Shown: piece by piece, positions 1 to 9,071 of the stretch | Numbering within the stretch: position 1 is the first letter of the stretch | How the letters are laid out: every line of letters starts with the position of its first letter | DNA from: Planctomycetota bacterium | Lineage (GTDB): Bacteria; Planctomycetota; UBA1135; GCA-002686595 | NCBI GenBank assembly: GCA_022446815.1 | Contig: JAKVCD010000013.1 | Location: 43,745 to 107,744 of the forward strand | Direction of reading: 5' to 3' | Length of the DNA: 64,000 nucleotides | Made by a program: the position numbers and the translations under genes | The notes under the pieces: model-generated | Databases searched by the model: none | What the model saw: only the letters and a program-made list of their open reading frames with translations | What the model was told of the DNA's origin: nothing

Positions 1-351
1 GGTCATCTTCCGAGGGCCGACGGCGTAGGAGAGCCTGCGGCCAGGACCATAGCTGAAGCGCTTCTGGTTCCCGTTGGCGTCTCTGCTGGGATCCCACGGG
101 CCCTTACCGTAGGCGTCCAACTTCTCGCCAGGGCTCACGACCTTGACGACGATCTCGACCTTCTCGATCTCTTCGGCCTCAGAGGTGTTCACGCCCACGT
201 CCTTCGGGAGGTAGGCGGCGAGCTTGCCCTCGAGGGTTTTGAACTTGAGGGTGCAGAGGAAGAAAATCAGCAGGAGGAAGACGACGTCGATCATGGACGT
301 CATCTCCAGCTCGCACTGGTCCTCAGCGGCTTTCTTTAGGGAGGATCTCAT
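1..351 (-). CDS. ExbD/TolR-family protein, second copy (C-terminus beyond window)
   Basis: Reads from an ATG at 351 leftwards for 117 codons without a stop and continues past the window edge. It starts MRSSLKKAAEDQCELEMTS and then has the ExbD/TolR signature MIDVVFLLLIFF, a single N-terminal membrane anchor whose conserved Asp (D22) is the proton-carrying residue in this family. The rest would be periplasmic. It lies 10 bp after the stop of another ExbD gene on the same strand, so the operon encodes two different ExbD subunits, possibly forming a heterodimer beside ExbB. The region after residue 60 does not resemble the classical ExbD fold closely enough for a call. Confidence in the family is high; the partner is inferred from position. 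Confidence 0.85.
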   Translation of the reverse strand, partial: MRSSLKKAAEDQCELEMTSMIDVVFLLLIFFLCTLKFKTLEGKLAAYLPKDVGVNTSEAEEIEKVEIVVKVVSPGEKLDAYGKGPWDPSRDANGNQKRFSYGPGRRLSYAVGPRKMT

Positions 352-361
352 GGGTTAGGTC

Positions 362-874
362 CTACTCAGTTGCTGCGTCTTTCTCGGACTCAGATGCGGC
401 GAGCTGGAGCTTCCAGATCTGGATGCCTTTGTAGCCGCACTGCTCCATGACCTTCTGGGTCTCCTTGAAGGCGCTGAACTCGTCTGCGCGGATCAAGAGG
501 GCCTCACCAGGGATCGTGTTGGCGCCGCGAGGGGCAGGGTCTCCTGCGAAGGTCTCGTGGTCCATCCGCTGAGCAACCATGGAGAGGTACTTACGAACCT
601 CTTCGTAGTTATCAGGGCTCTCCGGGTCATAGATCATCTTGCGCTTCACCCAGATGCTGCCGTCTTGCTTGATGTTCACGACTGGACGGAAGTCCTCGGG
701 GTCCGGCTTGTCAGGCTGCGCGTTCTGCGCGACCGGGAGCTGGAGGTCCTCGAGGTCCTGCTGGGTCAGGTCAGTGATGACCATCAAGAAGATGATGAGC
801 AGGAACGTGACGTCGATCATCGGCGTCATGTTCATCTCCATTTCCTGCTCGTCGTCAGTCTTTTGAAGCTGCAT
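362..874 (-). CDS. ExbD/TolR-family proton-channel subunit
   Basis: 170 aa. ExbD/TolR proteins sit in the inner membrane with ExbB/TolQ and turn proton flow into work on a periplasmic partner. The N-terminus carries EMEMNMTPMIDVTFLLIIFL, with the conserved membrane Asp at D21 and one transmembrane helix of about 20 residues, then a periplasmic domain of about 130 residues. That is slightly longer than ExbD of E. coli (about 140). It follows the ExbB-like gene by 34 bp and precedes a second ExbD gene by 10 bp. No TonB or TolA gene is visible nearby, so the energised partner may be one of the TPR proteins encoded upstream in the operon (inference). Confidence 0.9.
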   Translation of the reverse strand: MQLQKTDDEQEMEMNMTPMIDVTFLLIIFLMVITDLTQQDLEDLQLPVAQNAQPDKPDPEDFRPVVNIKQDGSIWVKRKMIYDPESPDNYEEVRKYLSMVAQRMDHETFAGDPAPRGANTIPGEALLIRADEFSAFKETQKVMEQCGYKGIQIWKLQLAASESEKDAATE

Positions 875-908
875 GGGGGCTCTCGCTGAGGTGAGGCGCC
901 GAGGTGCG

Positions 909-1637
909 CTAGGCGCTCTCGGGGCGGAAACGCTCGAAGAGGTCCTCGACGATCGCGCCGACCTCGATCACGGTCTTCACCAAGCGGTTACGCAGGAAGG
1001 CGAAAGCAGCCGTGGTCGGGATTGCGACGACGAGCCCGAGGAGCGTGGTGAGGAGCGCCTCGGAGATACCCTTTGCGAGGTCAGCCGGGTTGGCTTGACC
1101 ACCAGAGGAGGCGATCTCGTTGAACGCCTTGACCATTCCGGAAACCGTTCCGAGGAGGCCCATCATGGGGGCGATGTTCGCGATCAAGGAGAGCCAGCCG
1201 ATCTTCTGGTGAAGGCGGATGGACTCTTCGTCACCCATCTCGGAGATCGACTGCTCGATCACGGAGAAGGAGTGCCCGATCTTGGCGACGCCAGCACCGG
1301 CGACGTTGGTGAAGAAGGAGGGCTCGTTCTCGCAGAGCTCCATCGCCTCTTGGTACTGGCCCTCGTCAAAGAGCGCCTGGATCTCGTCGATGAGCTCCGG
1401 GGGTGCCAGCTTGTCGCGGTTGAGGGAGACAAAATTCTCGATGATCACCGCGAGGGCGACGATCGAGAGGAACATGATGAAGAAACCGATGATGCCTGCC
1501 TTCCCGAGCACCGCGAAGGTGGAGGTCGACTCCTCCTGCGCGAACAGGGGAGTGGCCAAGAGGGAGAGGGCGGTCAGTGACGGGACAGCGCGCGAGATGA
1601 GTCGCGCGGCGATGTCTTGAACAGGGCGGGAGTTCAT
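909..1637 (-). CDS. ExbB/TolQ/MotA-family proton channel protein
   Basis: 242 aa. The N-terminus looks like a cleavable signal peptide ending near A33 (TPLFAQEE). Three transmembrane stretches follow, at about 44-66, 145-170 and 190-215. The latter two include IAPMMGLLGTVSGMVKAF and LLTTLLGLVVAIPTTAAF, the MotA/TolQ/ExbB channel-domain signature. A signal peptide before the domain is common in ExbB proteins of PVC and delta-proteobacterial lineages. It lies between an exported TPR protein upstream and two ExbD genes downstream, all on the minus strand. The 119-bp gap upstream could hold its own promoter, but none is convincing. Family call is firm; what it energises is unknown. Confidence 0.92.
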   Translation of the reverse strand: MNSRPVQDIAARLISRAVPSLTALSLLATPLFAQEESTSTFAVLGKAGIIGFFIMFLSIVALAVIIENFVSLNRDKLAPPELIDEIQALFDEGQYQEAMELCENEPSFFTNVAGAGVAKIGHSFSVIEQSISEMGDEESIRLHQKIGWLSLIANIAPMMGLLGTVSGMVKAFNEIASSGGQANPADLAKGISEALLTTLLGLVVAIPTTAAFAFLRNRLVKTVIEVGAIVEDLFERFRPESA

Positions 1638-1756
1638 GGTCGGACGGGGTCTTTGATGGATGGGGTCTTGGAGATGATTCTCAGGAGAGAAGAGTACCTA
1701 TTAGCGTACAGGTATTCCTATCTGGGTGGGATGGGGGATTCTACGAGTTATTCAGC

Positions 1757-2962
1757 CTACAAAGTTTCTAAGAGCTTGCGCGCCGGACCGGCCCAGGGGG
1801 TGTCCCCGTACTCTGTGGTGACGGTTTCCAGCCAAGCCCGGATGGTGCCGGGGGAGCCGGGATCAGCGAGCTCTTTGGTGCTCTCAGCGAGGCGGAAGAG
1901 CGCACGGGCCACGCGGTCGCGGTCCGTGTGGTCGAGAGAGGAGACCCTAGAGAAGTTGAGTTGGGCCTCACGGAGCTTCATCTCAGCAGCCTGAGCCTCG
2001 GCGAGGCCTAGGTAGCAGGCGAAGCGCAGGGCGCTGTCGGTCTTTCCAGCAGAGCTGAGCTGTGACTCGAAGAATGTCATCGCTTGCCGGTTCTGCTTCG
2101 AGGCGACGAGGACGAAGCCCTCACCAGCGCGGGCCTCGAGAGAGAGGCGGCGCAGCGGGGCGCGGTCACGTGACTCTTCCTCAAGGCTCGCGATCGCAGA
2201 GTCTGCGCGCTGCTGGAGGTTGGAGTAGAGCTCGCGAGCAGGGAGGGTCTCGCCAGCCGCGAGGTAGGCGCGGGCTGCGTGGAGCCCAGCCGTCAGGCAC
2301 GGGACGATGGAGTAGCCCTCAGTGACCTCCGCCGCACCAGCCTCTTCAAAGATCGCGCGGAAGAGCGGAGCCGCAGCCGCTGCGTCACCAGAGAGCCAGG
2401 TAGCGCGCGCGTGTAGGGCGCGAGCTTCCGGGAGCTCGGCGCTGTCCGAGTTGTCCTCGACATAGCGCAGCGCTTGCTCGATGGCGTCGCTGATGCGGTC
2501 GGGGCTCTTCACCGAGAGCTCTAGGTAGGACTTAGCAGCCAGCATGCGGGCCGCAGCTTGAACCGGCGCGCGCTCATCGTTCGTCGCCGCGACGAGGAAC
2601 TTGGCGGCGGCGTTCTCAAAGTCGCCGCGATCGAAGTAAGTGCGACCCTCGCGGAAGCTCCCTGAGACGCTGCCCCAAACGATGCGCTCGACACGCGAAG
2701 TGTCGTATTTGCGCTCCTTGCCGTTGCGGATGATCACGGTCTCAGTGAGGCCGTATTCTTGGACGACGCCCGGAAGCATGTTGATCGAGCCGGAGCGAGT
2801 GTCCAGCACGTAGATCTGGTCCGGGCGCTGCTGCGCGACAGCAGGTGCCGCGAGGCAGAGGATGCCAAGGGCGAGGGGCAGCTTGGGAGTGAGCTTGTTG
2901 AAGAGTCGCATGGTCGAAGCGGAGAGGGTCGCTGTGAGCGGGGAGATGAGGGCGGGGATCAT
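1757..2962 (-). CDS. Exported TPR-repeat protein of the Exb/secretin operon
   Basis: 401 aa from the ATG at 2962, which overlaps the upstream stop as ATGA and has a strong GGAGG ribosome site 5 nt before it. Starting at the ATG at 2911 would instead place a signal peptide (LPLALGILCLAAPAVA, cleaved before QQRPDQ) right at the N-terminus, so the true start is open. After the signal comes a small domain (DQIYVLDTRSGSINMLPG) and then repeated helical pairs rich in Ala/Arg/Glu that read as tetratricopeptide repeats (EGRTYFDRGDFENAAAKF). Probably periplasmic. Translationally coupled to the 1001-aa TPR gene upstream and followed by exbB-like and exbD-like genes. Function not recognised. Confidence 0.8.
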   Translation of the reverse strand: MIPALISPLTATLSASTMRLFNKLTPKLPLALGILCLAAPAVAQQRPDQIYVLDTRSGSINMLPGVVQEYGLTETVIIRNGKERKYDTSRVERIVWGSVSGSFREGRTYFDRGDFENAAAKFLVAATNDERAPVQAAARMLAAKSYLELSVKSPDRISDAIEQALRYVEDNSDSAELPEARALHARATWLSGDAAAAAPLFRAIFEEAGAAEVTEGYSIVPCLTAGLHAARAYLAAGETLPARELYSNLQQRADSAIASLEEESRDRAPLRRLSLEARAGEGFVLVASKQNRQAMTFFESQLSSAGKTDSALRFACYLGLAEAQAAEMKLREAQLNFSRVSSLDHTDRDRVARALFRLAESTKELADPGSPGTIRAWLETVTTEYGDTPWAGPARKLLETL

Positions 2963-5900
2963 TGGACCTCCCTCCAAAGCCAGACGAAGCGTCGGCGCAG
3001 GACGTCGTCGCCGAAGCGGGCCTTGAGCTCGTCATCAGCCTCCTCGCACGCCGTCTCGATGCCTTCGAAGTTCGCGCCGAACTCTTGGACTAGGACGTCG
3101 AGTTGACGACGAGCTGAGTCCTTCTTGCGCTGGTCCTGGGGGCCCCAGTCAGCGGTCGCGTAGACGTAGTAGGTGTAGGCGAGCTGGAACTTGTAGCCGT
3201 ACCAGTCGCAGGTCCACTTATCGACCTCCTTGGAGTTGGAGATGGCGTTGAGGGTCTCGATGACCTTATCTAGCTCTGCAGCGTCAGCTGCTGCCCCGGG
3301 GATGATGTTGATCTTTCCGGCCGCTCCCTCGATCCAGCCAGACACGCCGCGGCAGTAGCTCAGGACGACCTGCTTGGTAGGCCTGCCTCCGCCATCCATG
3401 AGCTCGCGGAGGATCTCAAGGGCCTCAGCGACCTCTCGCTGCGCGAGGAGGGCCTGTGCTAGCTCGGGGCGTACATAGTTATTGATCGTGTTCTGCTCGT
3501 TCGGGTCATCGGTCGGACGCTCCATGAGCGCGCGCATGACCTTCTCTGCCTTCTCGTACTCGCCGAGGTCATACCAGTGGGAGGCCTCAGTGCGGGTGTT
3601 CTTGAAGGAGAACTTGACCGCGTTCTTGTTGGCGAACTCCAAGAGCTCAGCCATCTCACGCAGCGTCTGCGCAGCGCTCTCGGTCTCACCCTTATCCTCC
3701 GCCTCTTTGCGGAGCTTCTTCAGCGCGCCGTGCAGCTCGAGCGAGGCCACGGGGGTGAAAGATGAGTCGGGGTAATCCTCAGAGAGGCGACGGTGAGTCT
3801 CTCGGGCTGCGGTGACGTTCACCTTGGACACGTGCGCGTTCATGACCATGCGCATCGTCCAGGGGGCGTGGGTGTCCTGGGTGGGGTGGAGGTCGGGGTA
3901 GTCAGCGCCGAGCTCGATCACGCGGTCCCAGAGGCCCTGGTCGAAGCCGGTCTTGTCTGCCGCTTGGAATGCGATCAAGGTGCGGTAGAAGCGCGCCTTG
4001 GCGAGGGCGTCTGAGCGGCGCGCCGCCCGGACGGGGCTGTTCTCCACCGAGTTCTCCTCGTCGGTGACGTAGCTCTCGACGTAGTCCTTGAACTTCGCCT
4101 CAGCAGCCTCGGTCTCACCCAGCCGGAACTTGCACTCGCCGATAGCGACGAGGGCCTTCTCGTAGTCGTTGGCGAGCTTCTCGATCTGCTCGTACTTCGG
4201 GATGGCCTCTGCGAACTTGCGCTCACCGCGGAGCTTCTCCGCCTGACGGAAGAGGATCTCGTCCTTGTTGGCCTCGGAGAGCTGAGCAGCGATGGTCTCC
4301 GCCTCGTTGAACATCGCGGTGATCTGGTCATCGTCACGGATGGTCTTGCGCATCCGATCAGCGGACTTATAGAGCTGCTGGGCGCTGTAGGCGTCGTACT
4401 CCGGATCACCGCGATAAGAGGTCACGCCCTCCTTGAAGGCCATGATCGCTTCGAGGTGCCGATCGAGCTGCTGGTAGGAGCGGCCGAGGTAGTAGTAGGT
4501 CTTGGGAGCGAGCTCGAGGCGGGTCGCCTCGTCTGAGTCGTCAAGGGCGGCGAGCACCTGCTTGAGACCCTTGATCGCTTCCACGTTGTTTCCTTCGTTG
4601 TAGTGACCCTCAGCGGCCTCATAGAGGACCGCCGGCTGCACCTCGACGCCAGGGCGGGTGATGATCTGGCTGATGAGCTTCTGGGCGCGCACCTGCAGGA
4701 TGTTGCCCTGGTTCTCAGTGTTCACCTGCTGTGCGATCTTCAGCGCGAGGTCAGCGCAGGCGATGCGGTTACGCCGTGAGGCGCCGGCGTCCTTGGCCTC
4801 CTCCTCGCTCTGGAACCATGCGGTCTCGCCAGAGGAGAGGTTGCCCCCGACCCAGCCGCCAGAGTCCAGGAGGATGCCCGCGCCCACGAGGAGAGCGGGG
4901 TAGCCGAGCTCGCGGCTGAACTCGAAGCCCTCACGCTTCTGGGTGTTGTAGAGATGGAGCGCGAAGCGGCAGGCTTCGCCCATCTCGCCAGAGCTCGCGA
5001 ACGCCTCGACTAGACCAGGGGTCGCGAGCTCAACGAAGAGCCAGCGCTGCTCCTTGTCTGACTGCTGGAGCTCGAGCTCCTTGACGATCTCCTTCCACTC
5101 ATCGAGGTCAGCCGGGATCGCGACGTCGATGACGGCTTGGAAGAAGGCGGCGGCCTCCTCCCAGCTCTGCATCGCAGCGTAGGTGCGACCCATGAGGTTG
5201 TAGGCACGCAGGCAGTGGGGGGTGCCTTCTCCGGCCTTGAAGACGAGGTTCTCGCAGGTCATGAGCGCCTGCTCGAAGTTGAACTGACCCTCGTCCTGGG
5301 TGCGCGCCACGTCGTAGAGCATCTGCGCGCGCTGGAGCATCAGCTCATAGAGCTGGCGCTTCTTCGCCTCGCTCTGGTCATCTGAGTTCTCAAGGTTTGA
5401 GATCAGGTCGCCGGTCTTGGCGACCGCCTTGGTGAGGACCTCGCGCCGCTTCTCAGCGAGCTCTTCAGCTTCAGCACCGATGGCCTCCTCGATGGCCAGC
5501 TCGAGGGAGCGTGCATAGACGCTGGAGGTGTTGACCAAGCCGAGCTCTGCTTGAGGGAGCTGCTCGGAGTACTGGTTGGATTCGCAGAAGGCCGCGTAGG
5601 CGTCGATCGCGCGCTGTAGGAGGTCGTTGCGCTTGTCTGCGTCTCGGCTCTTCACCGCGGCAGCGCGATAGAGGTCGCACTTCACCAGGCCGAGCTCCTC
5701 TGACATGGCGGCGGGCACGTTGCCGGCTTCGATGTCAGCCAGGATCCCGTCGGCGAGATCAACGAAGCCCCACTCCTCAGCGACACCGCGCGCGAAGCGG
5801 ATGTCCTCTCGGATCTGAGCGTCGCTCTGAGCGAACAGGGGGCCAGGCGTGGCTGCCGTGAAGAGGGCAGCCAGCGTGAGGGAGCGGAGGACGTGACGCG

Positions 5901-5964
5901 CGGGGCGGAGGCGCTGGCTCGTCATAGCGAAGTTCGGTTTAGAGGTGTGCAGAGTCTGGAACAT
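2959..5964 (-). CDS. Large exported TPR-repeat protein (1001 aa)
   Basis: 1001 aa from the ATG at 5964. An ATG at 5925 (MTSQRLRPARHVLRS) is an alternative that still keeps the signal peptide LTLAALFTAATPGPLFAQ, cleaved before SDAQ. The mature part is almost entirely helical with many TPR-like units, for example YYYLGRSYQQLDRHLEAIMA and AEKLRGERKFAEAIPKYEQI. It resembles the large TPR proteins found beside ExbB/ExbD genes in planctomycete genomes. It ends overlapping the next TPR gene by 4 bp and lies 173 bp after the secretin gene. A periplasmic scaffold between the inner-membrane Exb proteins and the outer-membrane secretin is a reasonable inference but not demonstrated. Confidence 0.82.
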   Translation of the reverse strand: MFQTLHTSKPNFAMTSQRLRPARHVLRSLTLAALFTAATPGPLFAQSDAQIREDIRFARGVAEEWGFVDLADGILADIEAGNVPAAMSEELGLVKCDLYRAAAVKSRDADKRNDLLQRAIDAYAAFCESNQYSEQLPQAELGLVNTSSVYARSLELAIEEAIGAEAEELAEKRREVLTKAVAKTGDLISNLENSDDQSEAKKRQLYELMLQRAQMLYDVARTQDEGQFNFEQALMTCENLVFKAGEGTPHCLRAYNLMGRTYAAMQSWEEAAAFFQAVIDVAIPADLDEWKEIVKELELQQSDKEQRWLFVELATPGLVEAFASSGEMGEACRFALHLYNTQKREGFEFSRELGYPALLVGAGILLDSGGWVGGNLSSGETAWFQSEEEAKDAGASRRNRIACADLALKIAQQVNTENQGNILQVRAQKLISQIITRPGVEVQPAVLYEAAEGHYNEGNNVEAIKGLKQVLAALDDSDEATRLELAPKTYYYLGRSYQQLDRHLEAIMAFKEGVTSYRGDPEYDAYSAQQLYKSADRMRKTIRDDDQITAMFNEAETIAAQLSEANKDEILFRQAEKLRGERKFAEAIPKYEQIEKLANDYEKALVAIGECKFRLGETEAAEAKFKDYVESYVTDEENSVENSPVRAARRSDALAKARFYRTLIAFQAADKTGFDQGLWDRVIELGADYPDLHPTQDTHAPWTMRMVMNAHVSKVNVTAARETHRRLSEDYPDSSFTPVASLELHGALKKLRKEAEDKGETESAAQTLREMAELLEFANKNAVKFSFKNTRTEASHWYDLGEYEKAEKVMRALMERPTDDPNEQNTINNYVRPELAQALLAQREVAEALEILRELMDGGGRPTKQVVLSYCRGVSGWIEGAAGKINIIPGAAADAAELDKVIETLNAISNSKEVDKWTCDWYGYKFQLAYTYYVYATADWGPQDQRKKDSARRQLDVLVQEFGANFEGIETACEEADDELKARFGDDVLRRRFVWLWREVQ

Positions 5965-6137
5965 GGGGCAGGGGAGATACCCGCCCCGTCCGTAGTGGAT
6001 ACGGAAGCCTTCGAGCGCGCGGGAGATCCGCGCACCGAGGCCCCGGTAAGTGAAGAGAGGTCGCTACGCGACCTCTCATGTGAGTTGTCGTGACGTCGGC
6101 GCCGCCTAGTGCAGCGGCGGCTGACGCGCTAAGAGAG

Positions 6138-8750
6138 CTAGAAGCCCAGCTGCGCGGGGGTCGGCTCCTTCTCCTCGGGGATGACGATGTCCGCCTTGAG
6201 GAGGATCATCAGCTTCCGGTTGGAGATAGAGTTGCCCTTGCGCTCGAACAGGGCCGAGACGAACGGGATCTTGTTCAGGATCGGGACGCCGCTTTGGAGC
6301 GAGACCTTCTCGGAGTTCTTAAGGCCACCGAGGAGGACGGTCGCGCCGTCAGGCATCGGGATCGAGGTCCGCGCCTTCCGAAGATCGAGCTCGGGGAGCT
6401 GAATCGTGACGGAGTTTTGAGAGCCGAGGGTCGTGACGACCTCTTGGATCGGACGCGTCAACTGCGCGATCGTGGGGCGCAGCTCGATGGTGAGGAAGCG
6501 ACGGTCAGCCGAGACGATCGGGCGGACGTCGAGGATCACGCCCTCTTCCACAACATCAACGATCGGGTCAGCGATCGATGCCGCCTGGGCGATCTCTACG
6601 TCGAAGTCCTTCACGTAGGCGACCTGGTTCAGGAAGGTCAGGTTCGCGCGGCCCGTGTTGGAGACGAGGATGTTGGGGGAGGAGACGATCTCGGTGCGCT
6701 CTGACTTCTCCACGGCGCGCAGCACAAGCTGCAGCTGGAGGTCGTTCAGGTAGGTCCACTGGAAGCTGAGGCCGCCGGTGGGACGCAGCGCGTCTTGATC
6801 GAAGAGGGAGTCGTAGAGGGCGTCCTCGTAGAGGTTCTCAACGCGGGCGCGCAGGTCACCAGCGCTCTCGTCAAGGAAGGCGCCGAAGTCCGTGCCTTGG
6901 CCGATGTCGCCGCCGAGCTCCCCCTGTGTCGTGGCGTCACCGAAGTCATCGAAGAAGCCGTCCGCGCCGAGGCCAGGCTGGCCGAGGCCGCGGAAGTCGA
7001 CGCCGATGTCCTCGAGGAAGTTGTCCGCGACCTGGAGGAAGCGGGCCTCGATATCGACCATGATGCCTGTGGCCTCGCGGAGGTCAGTGAGGAGCTCGCG
7101 GATCTGCGCGTGCACCTCAGGCGTCTGGTTGACGATCATGACGCCCATATCGTTGATGCGAAGGCTGTTCGCCGGGTCCTCGTCCCAAGAATCAGGCGAG
7201 ATGTTGTTCCGGATGAGGGTGTCGAGGAGATCGCTCGTGACGACGTTGGCCTCACGCTCTTCGAGGTCCTCTTCAGGGAGGAAGAGGCCGCCAGAGACAG
7301 AGACGTTGACGTCGCGGCCGGGGAACTCGGGGATCGGACGGATGAGGTCGCGCACCTCATACATGCGCAGGACCTGACCGCCGACAAGCTCTTCACGGGT
7401 GACGAACTTCACCACGCCGTCTTCAATCTTCCAGCGGAGGTTCTCGCGGGTCTCAGCGATGATGTCGAGGATCCGCGTCACGCTGCGCTCGGGGAGGGTG
7501 AGGCGGATCATGGTCTCGTCCTCATCGAGGTCCTCAATGACGCGGGTCGAGACAACGAAGTTGACGCCCGTGACGTCCTGCAGGAACGCGGCGACTTGGT
7601 TGAGCTCAGCGCCGTCGCCGTCCTCGCCTTCAAAGTTAGGGGCGAATCGGGTGCTGTCCAGGCGGGCCGTGACGGCGGCCTTGTCGGAGGCGTCGAGGGC
7701 GTCGACAGTCGAGACCTGCTCGAGGGGCTCACGCTGTGACACCTCACGCCAGCGGCGGAGGTCATCGAAGACGAGGGCCTCGGTTTGGGGCACGCCCATG
7801 GTGTCGAGCTCCTCGAAGGTGCGCTGCCACTGCTCGCGATAGTCGCGGCGGTTGAGCTCTTCGACGCTAGCGTGACGGGCCTCGCGGGCGACTTCACGCA
7901 GGCTGAGGGCGTCCTCGTTGCTGGGGTCATCGAGGAGGATTTGGGTGCAGAGCGCCTCCGCGTTCTGGTACTGCTCGTTCAAGAAGGCCGCGTTGGCCTC
8001 CGCGAAGAGGGTAGAGAGCTTGTTGGCGATGCGCGCGGCCTCAGCCTCGGCCTCGGCGCGGCTCGCGTCCTCGGCAGCCTGCTCGGCGCGGCGGACAGCA
8101 TCAGCCTCAGCCTCTGCGCCGAGGGAGATCGCGCTGGCGAGCTTGCCAGAGATGATCGTCTCGTCGAGGGAGCCGTCTGCGATCAGCGGGTGATAGCGGA
8201 GGATGAGCTCAGCCTCACGGTACTGAGCGATGGCGTCGTCATAACGGCCTGCGCGGAGGGCGTTGTCACCGAGCGTCGCGGCGCGGTCCGCTGAGATGCG
8301 GGCTTGCGCGCGGCGGACGATCTCTCGCTCGACCTCATCGGCGAGGGCGTCAGCGGCGACGGCGTAGGTGTTCCCCATAAGCGCTTCGACCTTGAGCATG
8401 CGCTCACGGGCCTCTTGGTTGCCCGGGTCGACCTCGAGGGCGGACGCATAAGAGATGAGCGCGCCTTCAAACTCGGCGTTCTCAACCTGCATATCGCCTT
8501 CAGAGATGAACTGGCGCGCGAGGACGTCTCGCTGACCCGCGCGGCGCTGGACGCGCTGCACTTCCGGATCGTCGGAGCGAACCACCGGACTCGCAGCGAC
8601 GACTTTCGCCTTAGGAGCAGGAGCAGGTGCGATCTCTGCGGCGGCGACGGGCGCGGGCGCGGGGGCTGCCTCCTCTTCTGCAGTGCCGAGCATGTTGCAG
8701 GCGGTGAGGAGGAGTGTGAAGGCGGGGAGGAGCTGGCTCTGCAGACGCAT
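6138..8750 (-). CDS. Secretin-family outer-membrane channel with N-terminal lipobox and TPRs
   Basis: 870 aa. Secretins form large gated rings in the outer membrane. The protein opens with a lipoprotein signal (LLTAC, Cys18), then a Pro/Ala linker, TPR units at about 75-200, an Ala/Glu-rich coiled coil near 215-245, and another TPR. An N0/STN-like domain follows near 360-440 (DVTGVNFVVSTRVIED), then a secretin N-type domain near 530-570. The C-terminal secretin core contains VEIVSSPNILVSNTGRANL, DGATVLLGGL and GVPILNKIPFVSALF. Fusion of a TPR front end to a lipid-anchored secretin is unusual compared with PilQ or GspD. No secretion ATPase, pilin or other type II/IV gene is nearby. The neighbours are TPR and Exb genes instead. 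Confidence 0.9.
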   Translation of the reverse strand: MRLQSQLLPAFTLLLTACNMLGTAEEEAAPAPAPVAAAEIAPAPAPKAKVVAASPVVRSDDPEVQRVQRRAGQRDVLARQFISEGDMQVENAEFEGALISYASALEVDPGNQEARERMLKVEALMGNTYAVAADALADEVEREIVRRAQARISADRAATLGDNALRAGRYDDAIAQYREAELILRYHPLIADGSLDETIISGKLASAISLGAEAEADAVRRAEQAAEDASRAEAEAEAARIANKLSTLFAEANAAFLNEQYQNAEALCTQILLDDPSNEDALSLREVAREARHASVEELNRRDYREQWQRTFEELDTMGVPQTEALVFDDLRRWREVSQREPLEQVSTVDALDASDKAAVTARLDSTRFAPNFEGEDGDGAELNQVAAFLQDVTGVNFVVSTRVIEDLDEDETMIRLTLPERSVTRILDIIAETRENLRWKIEDGVVKFVTREELVGGQVLRMYEVRDLIRPIPEFPGRDVNVSVSGGLFLPEEDLEEREANVVTSDLLDTLIRNNISPDSWDEDPANSLRINDMGVMIVNQTPEVHAQIRELLTDLREATGIMVDIEARFLQVADNFLEDIGVDFRGLGQPGLGADGFFDDFGDATTQGELGGDIGQGTDFGAFLDESAGDLRARVENLYEDALYDSLFDQDALRPTGGLSFQWTYLNDLQLQLVLRAVEKSERTEIVSSPNILVSNTGRANLTFLNQVAYVKDFDVEIAQAASIADPIVDVVEEGVILDVRPIVSADRRFLTIELRPTIAQLTRPIQEVVTTLGSQNSVTIQLPELDLRKARTSIPMPDGATVLLGGLKNSEKVSLQSGVPILNKIPFVSALFERKGNSISNRKLMILLKADIVIPEEKEPTPAQLGF

Positions 8751-8956
8751 GGGCTAATGAAGCTTCCCTGTTGGGCGGGGATTGAGAGACCGGCGACACT
8801 TCACACGGCGTGCGAATTGCCGATTCCGGCTGATAAGAGGTCGATGATTCTTGTGCGCGGAGCGAACCCCGCTAGAGCGCCCGAACAGAGTCCGGGCTCG
8901 TTGTGTTCCTTCTCAGGCCGCGAGACCTCAGGATCCCGCAGATAAGAAGGGTGAGG

Positions 8957-8985
8957 AGGATAGCCCTCCCTGGAGAGGGGGTCAA
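8957..8985 (-). promoter_or_regulatory. Putative sigma70-type promoter of the secretin/TPR/Exb operon
   Basis: On the minus strand TTGACC (8985-8980) and TATCCT (8962-8957) are separated by exactly 17 bp, a good -35/-10 arrangement. The whole spacer is CCCTCTCCAGGGAGGGC, which contains inverted arms CCCTC/GAGGG. The identical 17-mer occurs upstream of the Wzm gene at 20181-20197. Transcription would begin near 8950. A regulator binding the spacer is possible; this is inference. Confidence 0.45.
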
Positions 8986-9071
8986 CTTGTCCCGGAGCCC
9001 AGACGAGGGCATCGAGGGCTGTTTTCCACCCAGAGAGTTGCTATCCGGGCGCCCTCGCCAGGTAACCCCGA

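Noticed and set aside
873..1580. Long plus-strand reading frame opposite the exbB-like gene
   Set aside because: It is antisense to a gene with clear ExbB motifs and has low-complexity Arg/Asp/Glu composition typical of a GC-rich shadow frame.
6795..7739. 314-codon plus-strand frame opposite the secretin
   Set aside because: It is the complement of a well-supported secretin gene and shows no recognisable domain.
8751..8950. Possible riboswitch in the secretin leader
   Set aside because: The inverted repeats are short and GC-rich and match no known aptamer core; a 200-nt leader alone is not evidence.
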